DNA of 64,000 nt from contig NZ_BDCD01000011.1 of assembly GCF_001613325.1 (NCBI RefSeq), positions 62,001 through 126,000 on the forward strand, given 5' to 3'. The position numbers were made by a program, and so were the translations under genes. Origin of the DNA: Nocardia yamanashiensis NBRC 100130 (lineage in GTDB: Bacteria > Actinomycetota > Actinomycetes > Mycobacteriales > Mycobacteriaceae). The notes beneath the pieces are model-generated. The model was not told the DNA's origin. It saw only the letters and a list, made by a program, of their open reading frames with translations, and searched no databases. This document shows, piece by piece, positions 25,648-34,251 of the stretch (positions are counted from its first letter, which is position 1; each line of letters begins with the position of its first letter).

Positions 25648-26386
25648 GAACGCTCCCGGCGAGCGGCCGGTGCTGCTCGTCATCGCCGATTCGCTGGCCT
25701 ACTTCGGCCCCAAGGGCGGGCTGCCCGCCGACCATCCCCGGATCTGGCCCAACCTGGTTGCGGCCGAACTGGATTGGGATGTGGAGCTGGTCGCGCGGAT
25801 CGGGTGGACCAATCGGGACGGGTACTGGGCGCTGATCAACGATCCGCGCATCTGGGCCACGGTGCCGCGGGCCGGGGCGGTCGTATTCGCCACCGGCGGA
25901 ATGGATTCGCTGCCCTCCCCGCTGCCGACCGCGCTGCGCGAGATGATCCGCTACGTGCGGCCGTCCGGGCTGCGCCGGCAGGTGCGGACCGCGTACAACT
26001 GGTTGCAGCCCAAGCTGTCCCCGCTCGGCTGGCCGGTGGCGCTGCCGCCGTCGGTGAGCGTCGACTACCTGGAGCAGGCGCGAAACGCGTTGGCGCAGTT
26101 GCGGCCCGAGCTGCCGTTCGTCGGCACGCTGCCCGCCGTGCACCAGTGCGATGCGTACGCGCGCGTGCACACCGGGCGCGATCCCATGGTGAAAGCCGTG
26201 CGGAAGTGGGCCGACGAACACTCCGTGCCGCTGGTGGACATCGGGGAAGCCGTGCACGACAACGTGTTCAACGGGCCCGCCAATCCGGACGGCATCCATT
26301 GGGGCTGGGACGGGCACACCGCCGTCGCGCGCGCCATGGTGAAGGTGCTCGCCGAACTCCCGGCCCGCCAGGTCCGGACTGCATGA
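25637..26386 (+). CDS. octT: SGNH/GDSL-family octanoyltransferase-like protein (methylglucose lipopolysaccharide pathway)
   Basis: 249 residues. SGNH-type motifs are the N-terminal [10 protein letters not shown] (block I, ADS in place of GDS) and the C-terminal [19 protein letters not shown] (block V, DxxH). Its partner GpgP overlaps it by 11 nt, and it matches the place of Rv2418c (OctT), which octanoylates glucosylglycerate early in methylglucose lipopolysaccharide synthesis. The same role is inferred here. Start ATG 25637 lies inside the gpgP 3' end, the only good start before the motif. Confidence 0.85.
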   Translation: MSSENAPGERPVLLVIADSLAYFGPKGGLPADHPRIWPNLVAAELDWDVELVARIGWTNRDGYWALINDPRIWATVPRAGAVVFATGGMDSLPSPLPTALREMIRYVRPSGLRRQVRTAYNWLQPKLSPLGWPVALPPSVSVDYLEQARNALAQLRPELPFVGTLPAVHQCDAYARVHTGRDPMVKAVRKWADEHSVPLVDIGEAVHDNVFNGPANPDGIHWGWDGHTAVARAMVKVLAELPARQVRTA

Positions 26387-26427
26387 GGGCTGCGCCGGTC
26401 CGCGGGCCCGGAAAGGTCCGCTAGCCC

Positions 26428-27270
26428 ATGGCCGTGGTGGTTGTCACCGACTCGTCGGCCAGTCTGCCCGCCGGACTCACCGCCGAACTCGGGGTGATCG
26501 CGGTGCCGCTGCACGTCCTGGTCGACGACCGGGAACTGCGGGAAGGCATCGACACCGGGGAGATCGACTACGGGTCCTCACAGGTCACCACGTCGGCGGC
26601 CTCGCCGGGTGACCTGCGCGAGGCGTACGAGCGGGCGCTCGAACTCAGCGGCGGGGACGGCGTTGTCGCCGTGCACATTTCGCGGCAGCTGTCCGGGACC
26701 TGGGAAGCCGGGCGGCAGGCCGTGCGCGATATGGACGCCTCCGATCGGGTGCGGCTGGTCGATTCGCTGAGCGCCGGGCTCGGCACCGGGTTGCCGGTGC
26801 TGGCGGCGGCGCGGCGGGCGCGGACCGGGGCTGAGCTGGATGTGGTGTACGACGCGGCCGTGGCGGCGGCCGGGCGTGGGCGGGCGTTCATCGTGGTCAA
26901 CCGGACCGAGCAGTTGCGGCGGGGTGGGCGGTTGAGCACTGCCGCGGCGTTTTTCGGGACCGAACTGGTGACCAAACCGATTCTGCAGATGGTGGACGGG
27001 CGGCTGGAACTGCGGGAGAAGGCGCGGACGCGGTCCAAGGCGTTCATCAAACTCGTTGCGGCGGCGGTGGACGCGGCCGGGGAGGACGGGGCCGCGGTGG
27101 CGGTGCAGCATCTGGGGGCGGAGGACGCGGCCAACACCATCGCGGGGCAATTGCGTGATCTGATTCCCGGGATTCGTGAGCTGATCGTGGCCGAGTTCGG
27201 GCCGACGCTGGGCGTGCATCTGGGCATGGGCGCGGTCGGTGCGCTGGTCGTGCCCGGTGGTTGCGGCTGA
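26428..27270 (+). CDS. DegV-family fatty-acid-binding protein
   Basis: 280 residues, full-length DegV. N-terminal VVTDSSASLPAGL, the conserved VTTSAASPGDLREAYE, HISRQLSGTWEAGRQAV (fatty-acid carboxylate contacts) and RTEQLRRGGRLSTAAAFFGTELVTKPILQMVDG are all present. Relatives bind fatty acids, and in Firmicutes serve as the carrier FakB for a fatty-acid kinase; no FakA kinase is nearby. Its place after octT matches Rv2417c. Whether it serves methylglucose lipopolysaccharide acylation is inference only. Confidence 0.93.
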   Translation: MAVVVVTDSSASLPAGLTAELGVIAVPLHVLVDDRELREGIDTGEIDYGSSQVTTSAASPGDLREAYERALELSGGDGVVAVHISRQLSGTWEAGRQAVRDMDASDRVRLVDSLSAGLGTGLPVLAAARRARTGAELDVVYDAAVAAAGRGRAFIVVNRTEQLRRGGRLSTAAAFFGTELVTKPILQMVDGRLELREKARTRSKAFIKLVAAAVDAAGEDGAAVAVQHLGAEDAANTIAGQLRDLIPGIRELIVAEFGPTLGVHLGMGAVGALVVPGGCG

Positions 27271-27315
27271 CCGGGGTGGGACATAAGTCATGGGCGCGCC
27301 CGGTGGGGGCGCTGC

Positions 27316-27321
27316 TACGGT
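27316..27321 (+). promoter_or_regulatory. Candidate -10 box for the trpS leader transcript
   Basis: TACGGT lies 6 nt before GTG 27328, the predicted start of the Trp leader peptide. Initiation would then be at the start codon itself (leaderless). Confidence 0.55.
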
Positions 27322-27327
27322 GAATGG

Positions 27328-27369
27328 GTGATCCGCATTCGACAGGCATGGTGGCGGCTGCTCCGGTAG
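27328..27369 (+). CDS. Trp-Trp leader peptide upstream of trpS
   Basis: GTG-initiated 13-codon frame encoding VIRIRQAWWRLLR and ending in TAG. Two consecutive tryptophan codons (27349-27354) in so short a frame, 94 nt before a tryptophanyl-tRNA synthetase gene, is the signature of ribosome-mediated attenuation. A TACGGT box 6 nt upstream suggests leaderless expression. An auxiliary TrpRS gene of Streptomyces coelicolor is known to be controlled this way. ATG 27324 opens a different frame without Trp pairs and is not favoured. Confidence 0.75.
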   Translation: MIRIRQAWWRLLR

Positions 27370-27383
27370 CCCGATCACTCATG

Positions 27384-27456
27384 TCCGCGGGCTGTACGCA
27401 GCCCGTGAATTCGCTTTCCGCGGAACCGGTCCCGGTGCAGCCCCTTTTCCCAGGAG
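27384..27456 (+). promoter_or_regulatory. Predicted attenuator between Trp leader and trpS
   Basis: CGGGCTG (27388-27394) pairs perfectly with CAGCCCG (27399-27405) over a TACG loop. Competing partners exist. GGCTGC inside the leader frame (27356-27361, just after the Trp codons) can pair with GCAGCC (27398-27403). GGGCTG (27389-27394) can instead pair with CAGCCC (27438-27443), which is followed by TTTT (27445-27448). TCCGCGG (27384-27390) can also pair with CCGCGGA (27418-27424). Mutually exclusive helices, a U-run and the AGGAG at 27452-27456 fit an attenuator, acting on transcription, translation or both. Confidence 0.6.
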
Positions 27457-27462
27457 CCCACC

Positions 27463-28515
27463 ATGACCACCATCTCCGATTCCTTCGCCGCCACTGCCGC
27501 CCGTAGCAGCGCGCTGGCCGCCGACGTCGCCGCGCACCCCGGCCGGTACCGCATCCTGACCGGTGAAAGGCCCACCGGGGCACTGCATCTCGGGCACTAC
27601 TTCGGCACTGTCGCCGAACGTGTCCGGTTGCACGACCTCGGCGTCGAAACCTTCATCATCCTCGCCGATTACCAGGTCATCACCGATCGGGACGGGCTCG
27701 GAGCGGTCCGCGAGAACGTGCACAATGCCGTGCTCGACTACCTGGCCGCCGGGATCGACCCGGCGCGCGCGACCATCTTCACGCATTCCGCCGTGCCCGC
27801 GCTCAACCAGCTCATGCTGCCGTTCCTGAGTCTGGTCACCGAGGCGGAGCTGCACCGCAATCCGACGGTGAAGGCCGAACACGCCGCGGCGGGAAGGGCT
27901 TTGAGCGCCCTGCTGCTCACCTACCCGGTGCATCAGGCCGCCGACATCCTCTTCTGCAAGAGCAACCTGGTTCCCGTCGGCAAGGACAATCTCCCGCACG
28001 TGGAACAGACCCGCGTCATCGCCCGCCGATTCAACGAACGCTACGGACCGGTCTTCCCCGAACCGCAGGCCCTGCTCACCTCCACCCCGGAAGTCCCCGG
28101 ACTGGACGGCCGCAAAATGTCCAAGAGTTACGGCAACGCCATCTCCCTGGCCATGACCGCCGACGAAACCGCGGCCCTGATCCGCCGCACCCCCACCGAT
28201 TCCGAACGCCGCATCACCTTCGACCCGGCCCTCCGCCCCGGCGTCTCCGCCCTCCTCACCACCGCATCCCTCTGCACCGGAACCGAACCCGAGGTCCTGG
28301 CGGCCGAGATCGGCGATCAAGGCTCCGGCGCCCTCAAGAAACTCACCACCGAAGCCGTCAACACCTACCTCGCCGCCCACCGCGCCCGCCGCACGGAACT
28401 GGCCCGCGATCCCCACCTGGTCACCGACATCCTCCGCACCGGAAACCAGCGCGCCAACGCCATCGCCGACCAAACCCTCACCGAAGTCCGCACCGCCATG
28501 GGCACCGTCTACTGA
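27463..28515 (+). CDS. trpS: Tryptophanyl-tRNA synthetase, divergent (auxiliary-type)
   Basis: 350-residue class Ic synthetase that charges tRNA-Trp. The HIGH-equivalent is HLGH (42-45) in GERPTGALHLGHYFGT, and KMSKS is intact in LDGRKMSKSYGN (about 220). The GxRPTGxLHLGHY form and ADYQVIT differ from the LGNYLGA and D-HAIT forms of ordinary bacterial TrpRS. They resemble the second TrpRS of actinomycetes, some of which resist indolmycin. The upstream Trp-Trp leader supports an inducible auxiliary role. It is inserted between degV and comEA, where M. tuberculosis has eis. Whether another trpS exists in the genome cannot be seen. Confidence 0.93.
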   Translation: MTTISDSFAATAARSSALAADVAAHPGRYRILTGERPTGALHLGHYFGTVAERVRLHDLGVETFIILADYQVITDRDGLGAVRENVHNAVLDYLAAGIDPARATIFTHSAVPALNQLMLPFLSLVTEAELHRNPTVKAEHAAAGRALSALLLTYPVHQAADILFCKSNLVPVGKDNLPHVEQTRVIARRFNERYGPVFPEPQALLTSTPEVPGLDGRKMSKSYGNAISLAMTADETAALIRRTPTDSERRITFDPALRPGVSALLTTASLCTGTEPEVLAAEIGDQGSGALKKLTTEAVNTYLAAHRARRTELARDPHLVTDILRTGNQRANAIADQTLTEVRTAMGTVY

Positions 28516-28520
28516 CCTGC

Positions 28521-28557
28521 GTGGATGGCGTTTCTCCACAACCGAAACGCCATCCAC
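28521..28557 (+). terminator. 14-bp perfect hairpin after trpS
   Basis: GTGGATGGCGTTTC (28521-28534) pairs without mismatch with GAAACGCCATCCAC (28544-28557) over a 9-nt loop, 5 nt after the trpS stop. There is no long U-tract (next bases AGACTTCT), as is common in actinobacteria. Its position argues that comEA starts downstream at 28621 rather than within the hairpin. Confidence 0.7.
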
Positions 28558-28608
28558 AGACTTCTCGAAACCCCAGGTCGCCCCCGCGGTAACGACTCCT
28601 TTCACCCC

Positions 28609-28614
28609 TACCGT
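28609..28614 (+). promoter_or_regulatory. Candidate -10 box, leaderless comEA transcript
   Basis: TACCGT lies 6 nt upstream of ATG 28621, the TANNNT spacing seen at other starts in this window. Confidence 0.5.
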
Positions 28615-28620
28615 CGACCC

Positions 28621-29739
28621 ATGCCACCCGCCCCCGAACCCACACCACCCGTCCCCGAACCTGTGCCGTCCACCCTCGAACCCCGTTCGACCGCGACGGC
28701 TTTCACCCCCACCTCGCCACACCGGGCACGCTGGGATGACGAGTCCCTCGACCACACCGCCGACTTCGGCGCAGCCGCCGACCGCAACCCCGACCCATCC
28801 CCACCCGCCTGGCTCTCCGAACCTACCGGCCCCCTGTCCCTCTGGCACGAACGTCTGGTCCCCGAACGCTTCCGCGGCACCCGCTGGGACCCCGGCCCGC
28901 GCGGCGTGTTGGTCCTCGCCGCGGTGGCCGCCATCGTCATAGCTCTGACCGCCACCATGACGATGCGCGACCGCCCGACCGTCCACGCCGTCCCGCCGAT
29001 CACCCCCGCCATGAGCACCGTCTCAGGCACGGAAGGCCCTGCCGGAGCGGACAATCCGGTCCCGCGTCCCGGCGATCCCTCGACCTCCGTGCCCGGTGAT
29101 GCCTCATTCCCCGCACCGGCGGACGCCGCCGCCGGCACACCGAGATCACCCGGCTCCAGGCAATCCGGACCGGCAGCAGCTACCCCGCCCGCAGCCTCCG
29201 CCGCAGCAGGACCAGCGGCCCCCGGCGGCGCACCGTCCGCCCGCACACCCATGCCCGAAATAGTGATCAGCGTCGTCGGCGTAGTGGAACACGGCGGTCT
29301 GCTGCGCTTCCCTCCCGGCGCCCGCATAGCCGACGCCCTCAAAGCCGCCACCCCCAAACCCGAAGCCGACCTCTCCGGCCTCAACCTCGCCCAACCCCTC
29401 TGCGACGGCGACCAAATAGTGATCGGCCGCACCGGTTCCCGCCCCACCGTCCAACAGGTAGGCAGCACCATCGTGAACGGCCCAGCCCCCACACCGCCCT
29501 CCACTCGGGCATCCCAACCCGCCCAACCCCGCCCCTCCACCCCCACCGCAAAGGTAAACCTCAACACCGCAACCGAATCCGACCTCGACGCCCTCCCCGG
29601 CGTAGGCCCCATCACCGCCAAAGCCATCCTCGCCTGGCGAACCAAACACGGCCGCTTCACCTCCATAGACCAACTCTCCGAAATAGACGGCATAGGCCCC
29701 ACCCGCCTCGCCCGCCTGAAATCAGTGGTGACGATATGA
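28621..29739 (+). CDS. comEA: ComEA-like DNA-binding membrane protein
   Basis: 372 residues. A proline-rich cytoplasmic N-terminus (about 1-85) precedes one TM helix (GVLVLAAVAAIVIALTATM) and a long Ala/Pro/Gly linker. Then come a SLBB-type domain (VISVVGVVEHGGLLRFPPGARIADALKAA) and a C-terminal pair of helix-hairpin-helix motifs (VNLNTATESDLDALPGVGPITAKAILAWR, then IDQLSEIDGIGPTRLARL). In competent bacteria ComEA binds incoming double-stranded DNA at the outer face of the membrane. The gene leads to comEC, as in Rv2415c-Rv2414c. Natural transformation is not established in this group. Confidence 0.9.
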   Translation: MPPAPEPTPPVPEPVPSTLEPRSTATAFTPTSPHRARWDDESLDHTADFGAAADRNPDPSPPAWLSEPTGPLSLWHERLVPERFRGTRWDPGPRGVLVLAAVAAIVIALTATMTMRDRPTVHAVPPITPAMSTVSGTEGPAGADNPVPRPGDPSTSVPGDASFPAPADAAAGTPRSPGSRQSGPAAATPPAASAAAGPAAPGGAPSARTPMPEIVISVVGVVEHGGLLRFPPGARIADALKAATPKPEADLSGLNLAQPLCDGDQIVIGRTGSRPTVQQVGSTIVNGPAPTPPSTRASQPAQPRPSTPTAKVNLNTATESDLDALPGVGPITAKAILAWRTKHGRFTSIDQLSEIDGIGPTRLARLKSVVTI

Positions 29740-30125
29740 CCGCCCGCCGCCTCGAACCACATTCTCTGCAACTCGCATTGCCGTCACTGAGCCCGATCGC
29801 CGATCTCTGCGCGGTCCCGGTGACGCATGGTGGCGAGACAGCACAAAGGAACTACTGGATCGAAGTTGTCGCCAGCTGCGCGTGGGACCAGCTGCGCTAT
29901 GAGACCGGTTCGCGGAGCGTTGCCCCTGAGTCGAGTTCGACGGACCTGTTCCATCTGCGACGGCAATGCCCAGCGACGAAAGTGCGCACCGCCGCGGGTG
30001 ATCGCGGCCGTGTAGTGGAAGAACCTGGCGCACAGACAATATCGGGTTCGTTGGAGCCGCTGGGCATCCCGGCAGTGCTGAGTGCGTCGACCGCTGTGGC
30101 CGGGATCGTGGTGAGCGAGCGATGA
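29736..30125 (+). CDS. Small hypothetical protein coupled between comEA and comEC
   Basis: 129-codon frame whose start overlaps the comEA stop (ATGA) and whose stop overlaps the comEC start (ATGA). This double overlap is the main evidence for translation. The protein has no clear TM helix, signal or recognisable domain, and two or three scattered cysteines. Base composition is visibly lower in GC than its neighbours and codon use is less typical, so it may be a recent or degenerating gene, or a frame kept only to couple translation. M. tuberculosis has no counterpart at this position that I recognise. Confidence 0.5.
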   Translation: MTARRLEPHSLQLALPSLSPIADLCAVPVTHGGETAQRNYWIEVVASCAWDQLRYETGSRSVAPESSSTDLFHLRRQCPATKVRTAAGDRGRVVEEPGAQTISGSLEPLGIPAVLSASTAVAGIVVSER

Positions 30126-31753
30126 GCGATTCGAAGGTCGACGCCTCGGCCGGCCGAAACGGTAGTGACGGGCAGGCGAAGGAACGCGGCGCGCTGGATA
30201 TGTCGGAGCCGCTGGATGTTCGGCTGGTTCCGGCGGCGTTGTGTTGCTGGGGCGCAACGATTGTCGGCATTGTGCTCGGGTGGCGGGCTGGGCTGGGGCT
30301 GGCGGCGGTGTGTGCGGTGGTGGCGGGAGGGTTGCTTTGGTTCGTTCGTCGCACGGGGCGCCGTCTGGATGCGGAGTTTGGGGCTGGGGATGACGCTTCG
30401 AAGCGGCGGCGGGGGATGGCGTTCGTGTTGTTGGCGGCTGTGGTTGTCGGGGGTGGGTATGCGGTGGCGGCTGCTTGGGATTCGTATCGGGTGGAGCGGC
30501 ATCCGTTGCGAGAGCATGTGCGGGAGGGGCGGGTGTTGGTCACGTTGGTGACGACCGATGACGCGAAGGCGGTGGGTGGGAAGGGGTTTGGTGGGCGGAA
30601 GGTGTTGGTGCGGGGGGAGTTGGTGGAGTTTGAGCAGGGTGGGCGGGTTGTCGAGGGTGGGGGAGCGGTGCTGGTGCTGGCGCCGGCGGTGGGGTGGCGG
30701 GAACTTTTGCCGGGGCAGCGGGTTACGTTTCGGGGGAAGGTGGATCGGCCTTGGCGGGCGGATCTGACCGTTGCGGTGTTGCGGGCGGAAGGGCCGCCGG
30801 GCGCGGTGGGTGAGCCGCCTTGGTGGCAGCGCATCGCGGGGCGCATGCGGGCGGACTTCGCCAGGGCTGCTGATGCGGCATTGTCGGCGGATGCGGCGGG
30901 GCTGTTGCCCGGCTTGGTGATTGGGGATACGTCACGATTGCCAGAGCAGGTGCGGGAGAACTTCCGAGAGGTCGATTTGTCGCATTTGACCGCTGTTAGC
31001 GGGGCGAACATAACGATCTTGTTGGGCGCGGTGTTGCTTTCTATGCGGGCGCTCACCGTCGACCCGCGAATCGGGGCGGTGGTGGCGGGGGTCGCGCTGG
31101 TGATGTTCGTGGTGCTGGCGCGGCCGTCGCCGAGCGTGTTGCGGGCGGCGGTCATGGGAGCGGTCGCGTTGCTCGCGCTGTGCGTCGGCCGTCGCAAGCA
31201 GGCGGTTCCCGCGTTGTGTACCGCGGTGATCGGATTACTGGGCTGGTCGCCAGAACTTGCGGTGGATGTCGGGTTCGCGCTGTCGGTACTCGCGACTACC
31301 GGATTGATAGTGCTCGCCCCCGGCTGGTCGGATTGGCTTCGGGCACACGGCTGGTGGCGGGCGCCCGCCGACGCGCTCGCGGTATCGGCGGCGGCGTTCG
31401 TTGTCACCACACCCGTCATCGTCGCGGTCACCGGCCACTTGAGTTTGGTCGGTATCGCGGTGAACGTCCTGGTCGAGCCGGTCATCGCGCCCATCACGGT
31501 GCTGGGTGCGGTGGGCGCGCTGCTGTCGTGCCTGTGGTCGCCGGCGGCCGAACTCGTATTGCACTGCGTCGCACCACCACTGTGGTGGCTGCTCACCGTC
31601 TCCGGCCGCGCCGCCGCCCTCGGCGCATCGGTGACGCTGCCGACCGGTTTGTGGTCCGGGATCCTCGCCACGGTGGTGTGCACGCTCGTTGTCATCGGAC
31701 TACACCCTCGATCCGGGCGGTCGCCCGATCACCCGGGACCTACAGCCGGATAA
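30122..31753 (+). CDS. comEC: ComEC/Rec2-family membrane channel protein
   Basis: 543 residues. After an N-terminal TM pair and an OB-like soluble region (about 100-230), the Competence domain is clear: VDLSHLTAVSGANITILLGAVLLSMRALT, then VLARPSPSVLRAAVMGAVALLALCVGRRKQAVPAL and further TM helices to the C-terminus. The C-terminal metallo-beta-lactamase domain found in long ComEC proteins (about 750 residues) is absent, as in the short mycobacterial form (Rv2414c). ComEC conducts single-stranded DNA into the cytoplasm in transformable bacteria. ATGA overlap with the preceding small frame. Confidence 0.92.
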   Translation: MSDSKVDASAGRNGSDGQAKERGALDMSEPLDVRLVPAALCCWGATIVGIVLGWRAGLGLAAVCAVVAGGLLWFVRRTGRRLDAEFGAGDDASKRRRGMAFVLLAAVVVGGGYAVAAAWDSYRVERHPLREHVREGRVLVTLVTTDDAKAVGGKGFGGRKVLVRGELVEFEQGGRVVEGGGAVLVLAPAVGWRELLPGQRVTFRGKVDRPWRADLTVAVLRAEGPPGAVGEPPWWQRIAGRMRADFARAADAALSADAAGLLPGLVIGDTSRLPEQVRENFREVDLSHLTAVSGANITILLGAVLLSMRALTVDPRIGAVVAGVALVMFVVLARPSPSVLRAAVMGAVALLALCVGRRKQAVPALCTAVIGLLGWSPELAVDVGFALSVLATTGLIVLAPGWSDWLRAHGWWRAPADALAVSAAAFVVTTPVIVAVTGHLSLVGIAVNVLVEPVIAPITVLGAVGALLSCLWSPAAELVLHCVAPPLWWLLTVSGRAAALGASVTLPTGLWSGILATVVCTLVVIGLHPRSGRSPDHPGPTAG

Positions 31754-31818
31754 CTCCGGCGCTGCGGTCGGGCCGGGCGTGGCGGGAGACGGGTGGCGGG
31801 AGTGTCGGCGGGGCCTCG

Positions 31819-31824
31819 TAGGAT
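31819..31824 (+). promoter_or_regulatory. Candidate -10 box, leaderless holA transcript
   Basis: TAGGAT lies 7 nt upstream of GTG 31832, supporting that codon as the holA start. Confidence 0.45.
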
Positions 31825-31831
31825 TCAGGGC

Positions 31832-32803
31832 GTGAACCAGCGACCTGCGCCCCTGCATCTTGTGCTCGGTGAAGAGGAATTGCTGATCGAGCGGGCGGTG
31901 GCGGCGGTGACGGCGCAGGCTCGGGCTGCCAGTGCGGCGCCGGAGGCTTTGCCGGTAGATCGGTTGCGGGCGGGGGATGCGAGTACTTCGGAGTTGGCGG
32001 AGTTGCTGAGTCCTTCGCTGTTCGCGGAGGACCGGGTGATCGTGCTGGAGTCCGCCGCGGAGGCGGGGAAGGACGCGGTGTCCGTTATTCAGGATGCCGC
32101 CGCGGCGCCTCCGGACGGGGTGGTGTTGATCGTGCTGCACACCGGGGGCGGGCGGGCGAAGGCGCTGGCACCGGCCTTGCAGAAGCTGGGGGCGGTCGTG
32201 CACAACTGCGCCAAGCTCAGCAAGGGCGGCGAGCGGGTGGAGTTCGTGCGCAACGAGTTCCGGGCCGCGAACGTGAAGGTGTCCGCCGATGTGGTGCAGG
32301 CGCTGATCGAAGCGGTGGGGTCGGATCTGCGGGAATTGGCCGCGGCCAGTTCGCAGTTGGCGGCCGATACCGGCGGCAAGGTCGATGTGGCGGCGGTACG
32401 GCAGTACTACTCCGGCAAGGCCGAGGTCACCGGATTCGAGGTGGCGGACCTGGCGGTGGCCGGGGATCGCGCCGCCGCGATGGAGGCGTTGCGCTGGGCC
32501 ATCGATCGCGGAGTGCCCGCGGTACTGCTCGCCGACGCCCTGGCCGACTCGGTGCACACCATCGCCCGGGTCGGGTCGGCGGGACGCGGCGACCCGTTCA
32601 AGATGGCGGGCGATCTGGGCATGCCGCCGTGGAAAGTCAAGAAGGCGCAACAGCAGGTGCGCGGCTGGACCGGCGCCACCATCGGGCAGGCCCTGCAGAT
32701 CGTGGCCGCGCTCAACGGCGAGGTGAAAGGCCAGGCCGCCGACACCAATTACGCACTGGAGCATGCCCTTTCCCGCATTCTGGACCTGCGCGAAGCCGCC
32801 TGA
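31832..32803 (+). CDS. holA: DNA polymerase III, delta subunit
   Basis: 323 residues. Clamp-loader subunit that opens the beta sliding clamp. The N-terminal [19 protein letters not shown] and the central DDxxF-like [12 protein letters not shown] and [16 protein letters not shown] regions fit the HolA domain, and C-terminal collar helices ([39 protein letters not shown]) are typical. GTG 31832 is preferred over the ATG at 31793 because a TAGGAT box precedes it by 7 nt and the upstream residues are not typical of the family. Matches the position of Rv2413c. Confidence 0.92.
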   Translation: MNQRPAPLHLVLGEEELLIERAVAAVTAQARAASAAPEALPVDRLRAGDASTSELAELLSPSLFAEDRVIVLESAAEAGKDAVSVIQDAAAAPPDGVVLIVLHTGGGRAKALAPALQKLGAVVHNCAKLSKGGERVEFVRNEFRAANVKVSADVVQALIEAVGSDLRELAAASSQLAADTGGKVDVAAVRQYYSGKAEVTGFEVADLAVAGDRAAAMEALRWAIDRGVPAVLLADALADSVHTIARVGSAGRGDPFKMAGDLGMPPWKVKKAQQQVRGWTGATIGQALQIVAALNGEVKGQAADTNYALEHALSRILDLREAA

Positions 32804-32813
32804 GGCAAAAGAA

Positions 32814-32843
32814 AACCGCGCACCGGCCGACCGGTGCGCGGTT
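32814..32843 (-). terminator. Strong intrinsic terminator (LGFP gene; also ends holA)
   Basis: AACCGCGCACCGG (32814-32826) pairs perfectly with CCGGTGCGCGGTT (32831-32843) over CCGA. Read on the minus strand the stem is followed by TTTTCTTTT, so it is a textbook intrinsic terminator for the LGFP gene. It lies 10 nt after the holA stop and may act on both strands. Confidence 0.85.
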
Positions 32844-32854
32844 CCCCGCGAAAC

Positions 32855-33589
32855 TCAGGAGTTCGGCGACCAGGTGATCTTCCCACCCTGGAAGTCCTGC
32901 GCCTTACCGTCCTTGTAGTCGTACTCGTCGCTGGTCGGGAACCCGTAGGACCCGTTCTCCGCGCCCGCGCGCACCCACTCGTCCCGGATCGAACCCCACG
33001 TCACATGGGTGCCCGTCTTGGTGGTCGAGAAGATGGCCCCGCCTTCGAACAGCGTGTAGTAGCCCTCGCCCTTGGTGGTCTTGGCGACATCGGTGAGCGG
33101 GAACCCGAGCGGGCTGTTCTCCCAGCCCACCTTGCCGTACTTGTCCAGAATCACCCCGGTCAGCGCGTGCGCGGCGGTTCCCACGGACCAGTACATCGAC
33201 CCGCCCTGGAACAGCTGATACCGCCCGGGCTTGGCCGTCGCCCCTTCATCGGCCAGCGGGTACTTCAACGTCCCCGACTCGGCCCCGAGGTTGCGCCACT
33301 TCTCGCGAATGAACCCGCCCACGGCATGCGCATCGGTGGCCGGCGTCCAGTAGATCGACAGGTTGTTGGCGAACTCCTGCTTCTTGCCCCCGCCCGCGGC
33401 ATCCAGCTCCGGCCCGGTCGGATCCCCGAAGAACTCCGGCCCGCCCGCCCGATCGAACTCGACCTCGATCGCCCCGCCCACTTCGAACGGCCCGACCGGC
33501 CGCGCCGAAGCGACTCCCAGCCCGGCGGTCAGCGCGAGCGCGACAGCCCCCGCAGCCACCCCGCCCCGAGCCCAAGAAAAACGGTTCAT
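32855..33589 (-). CDS. Secreted LGFP-repeat protein
   Basis: 244 residues. A signal peptide (MNRFSWARGGVAAGAVALALTAGLGVASA) is followed by LGFP repeats of about 50 residues, including ESGTLKYPLADEGATAKPGRYQLFQGGSMYWS, NSPLGFPLTDVAKTTKGEGYYTLFEGGAIFST and NGSYGFPTSDEYDYKDGKAQDFQGGKITWS. These repeats are confined mostly to actinobacterial exported proteins and are thought to anchor or bind arabinogalactan or other wall glycans. Start ATG 33589 gives a standard signal; an upstream in-frame ATG at 33616 would add nine residues. Convergent with holA. Confidence 0.92.
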   Translation of the reverse strand: MNRFSWARGGVAAGAVALALTAGLGVASARPVGPFEVGGAIEVEFDRAGGPEFFGDPTGPELDAAGGGKKQEFANNLSIYWTPATDAHAVGGFIREKWRNLGAESGTLKYPLADEGATAKPGRYQLFQGGSMYWSVGTAAHALTGVILDKYGKVGWENSPLGFPLTDVAKTTKGEGYYTLFEGGAIFSTTKTGTHVTWGSIRDEWVRAGAENGSYGFPTSDEYDYKDGKAQDFQGGKITWSPNS

Positions 33590-33709
33590 ACGCAGCGACG
33601 CCACTACAACTCCCAACGCAGGTGATATCCGACAGCCCCCGACTGTTCGCCAGCCATCCTGCTGCGAACCGGTTGCGGAGGCAAGTCAGCATCCGCGAAA
33701 ACCACAAAA

Positions 33710-33740
33710 ACCGCCGTGGTCATCGTGGCCACGGCGGTTG
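33710..33740 (-). terminator. Intrinsic terminator of rpsT
   Basis: AACCGCCGTGG (33710-33720) pairs perfectly with CCACGGCGGTT (33730-33740). On the minus strand it is followed by a T-rich tail (TTTTTGTGGTTTT), 37 nt after the rpsT stop. Confidence 0.85.
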
Positions 33741-33777
33741 TGCGAAGCATATTGTCCGGAATGACTTCCGGGGTGAA

Positions 33778-34041
33778 TCAGCCGAGCTTGTTGAAAGCCA
33801 GCGACAGCGCCGACTTCTTGTTGGCAGCCTGGTTGGCGTGGATGACGCCCTTCGAGGCGGCCTTGTCCAGGCTCTTGGAAGCGGACTGCATCAGCTCGAG
33901 CGCCTTGTCCTTCTCGCCCGCCGCAGCGGCCTCGCGGAACTTGCGGATCGAGGTGCGCAGCGCGGACTTCACCGACTGGTTACGCTGACGCGCCAGCTCG
34001 TTGGTGCGAATCCGCTTCATCTGGGACTTGATGTTGGCCAC
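33778..34041 (-). CDS. rpsT: 30S ribosomal protein bS20
   Basis: 87 residues, basic and helical, the full length of bS20. [38 protein letters not shown] and the C-terminal [22 protein letters not shown] are characteristic. It binds 16S rRNA early in 30S assembly. Monocistronic, ended by a strong terminator (33710-33740), and divergent from the ATP-grasp gene, as for Rv2412. Confidence 0.98.
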   Translation of the reverse strand: MANIKSQMKRIRTNELARQRNQSVKSALRTSIRKFREAAAAGEKDKALELMQSASKSLDKAASKGVIHANQAANKKSALSLAFNKLG

Positions 34042-34251
34042 GCCGGTTTCCTCGTGTTCCTTCGTTTAGTGGTGTATGCGGGATGCAAAGTCTGTTCGTG
34101 CACACTACGAGAGGGGTAGCGGAGCACCGACGATCGAGGCTACCAGGCCACGGGTCCCGGTATGAAATCGACCCCATCCGCCATCTGGCTGAAACCAGAA
34201 ATTTATCCCGGTCGAAGCACGTGTTGCGGCCGCGTGATGGACCATTTTCCC

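Noticed and set aside
29722..31695. 657-codon minus-strand frame opposite comEC
   Set aside because: Low-complexity Thr/Ser/Pro composition typical of antisense high-GC DNA; comEC on the plus strand has clear domain motifs.
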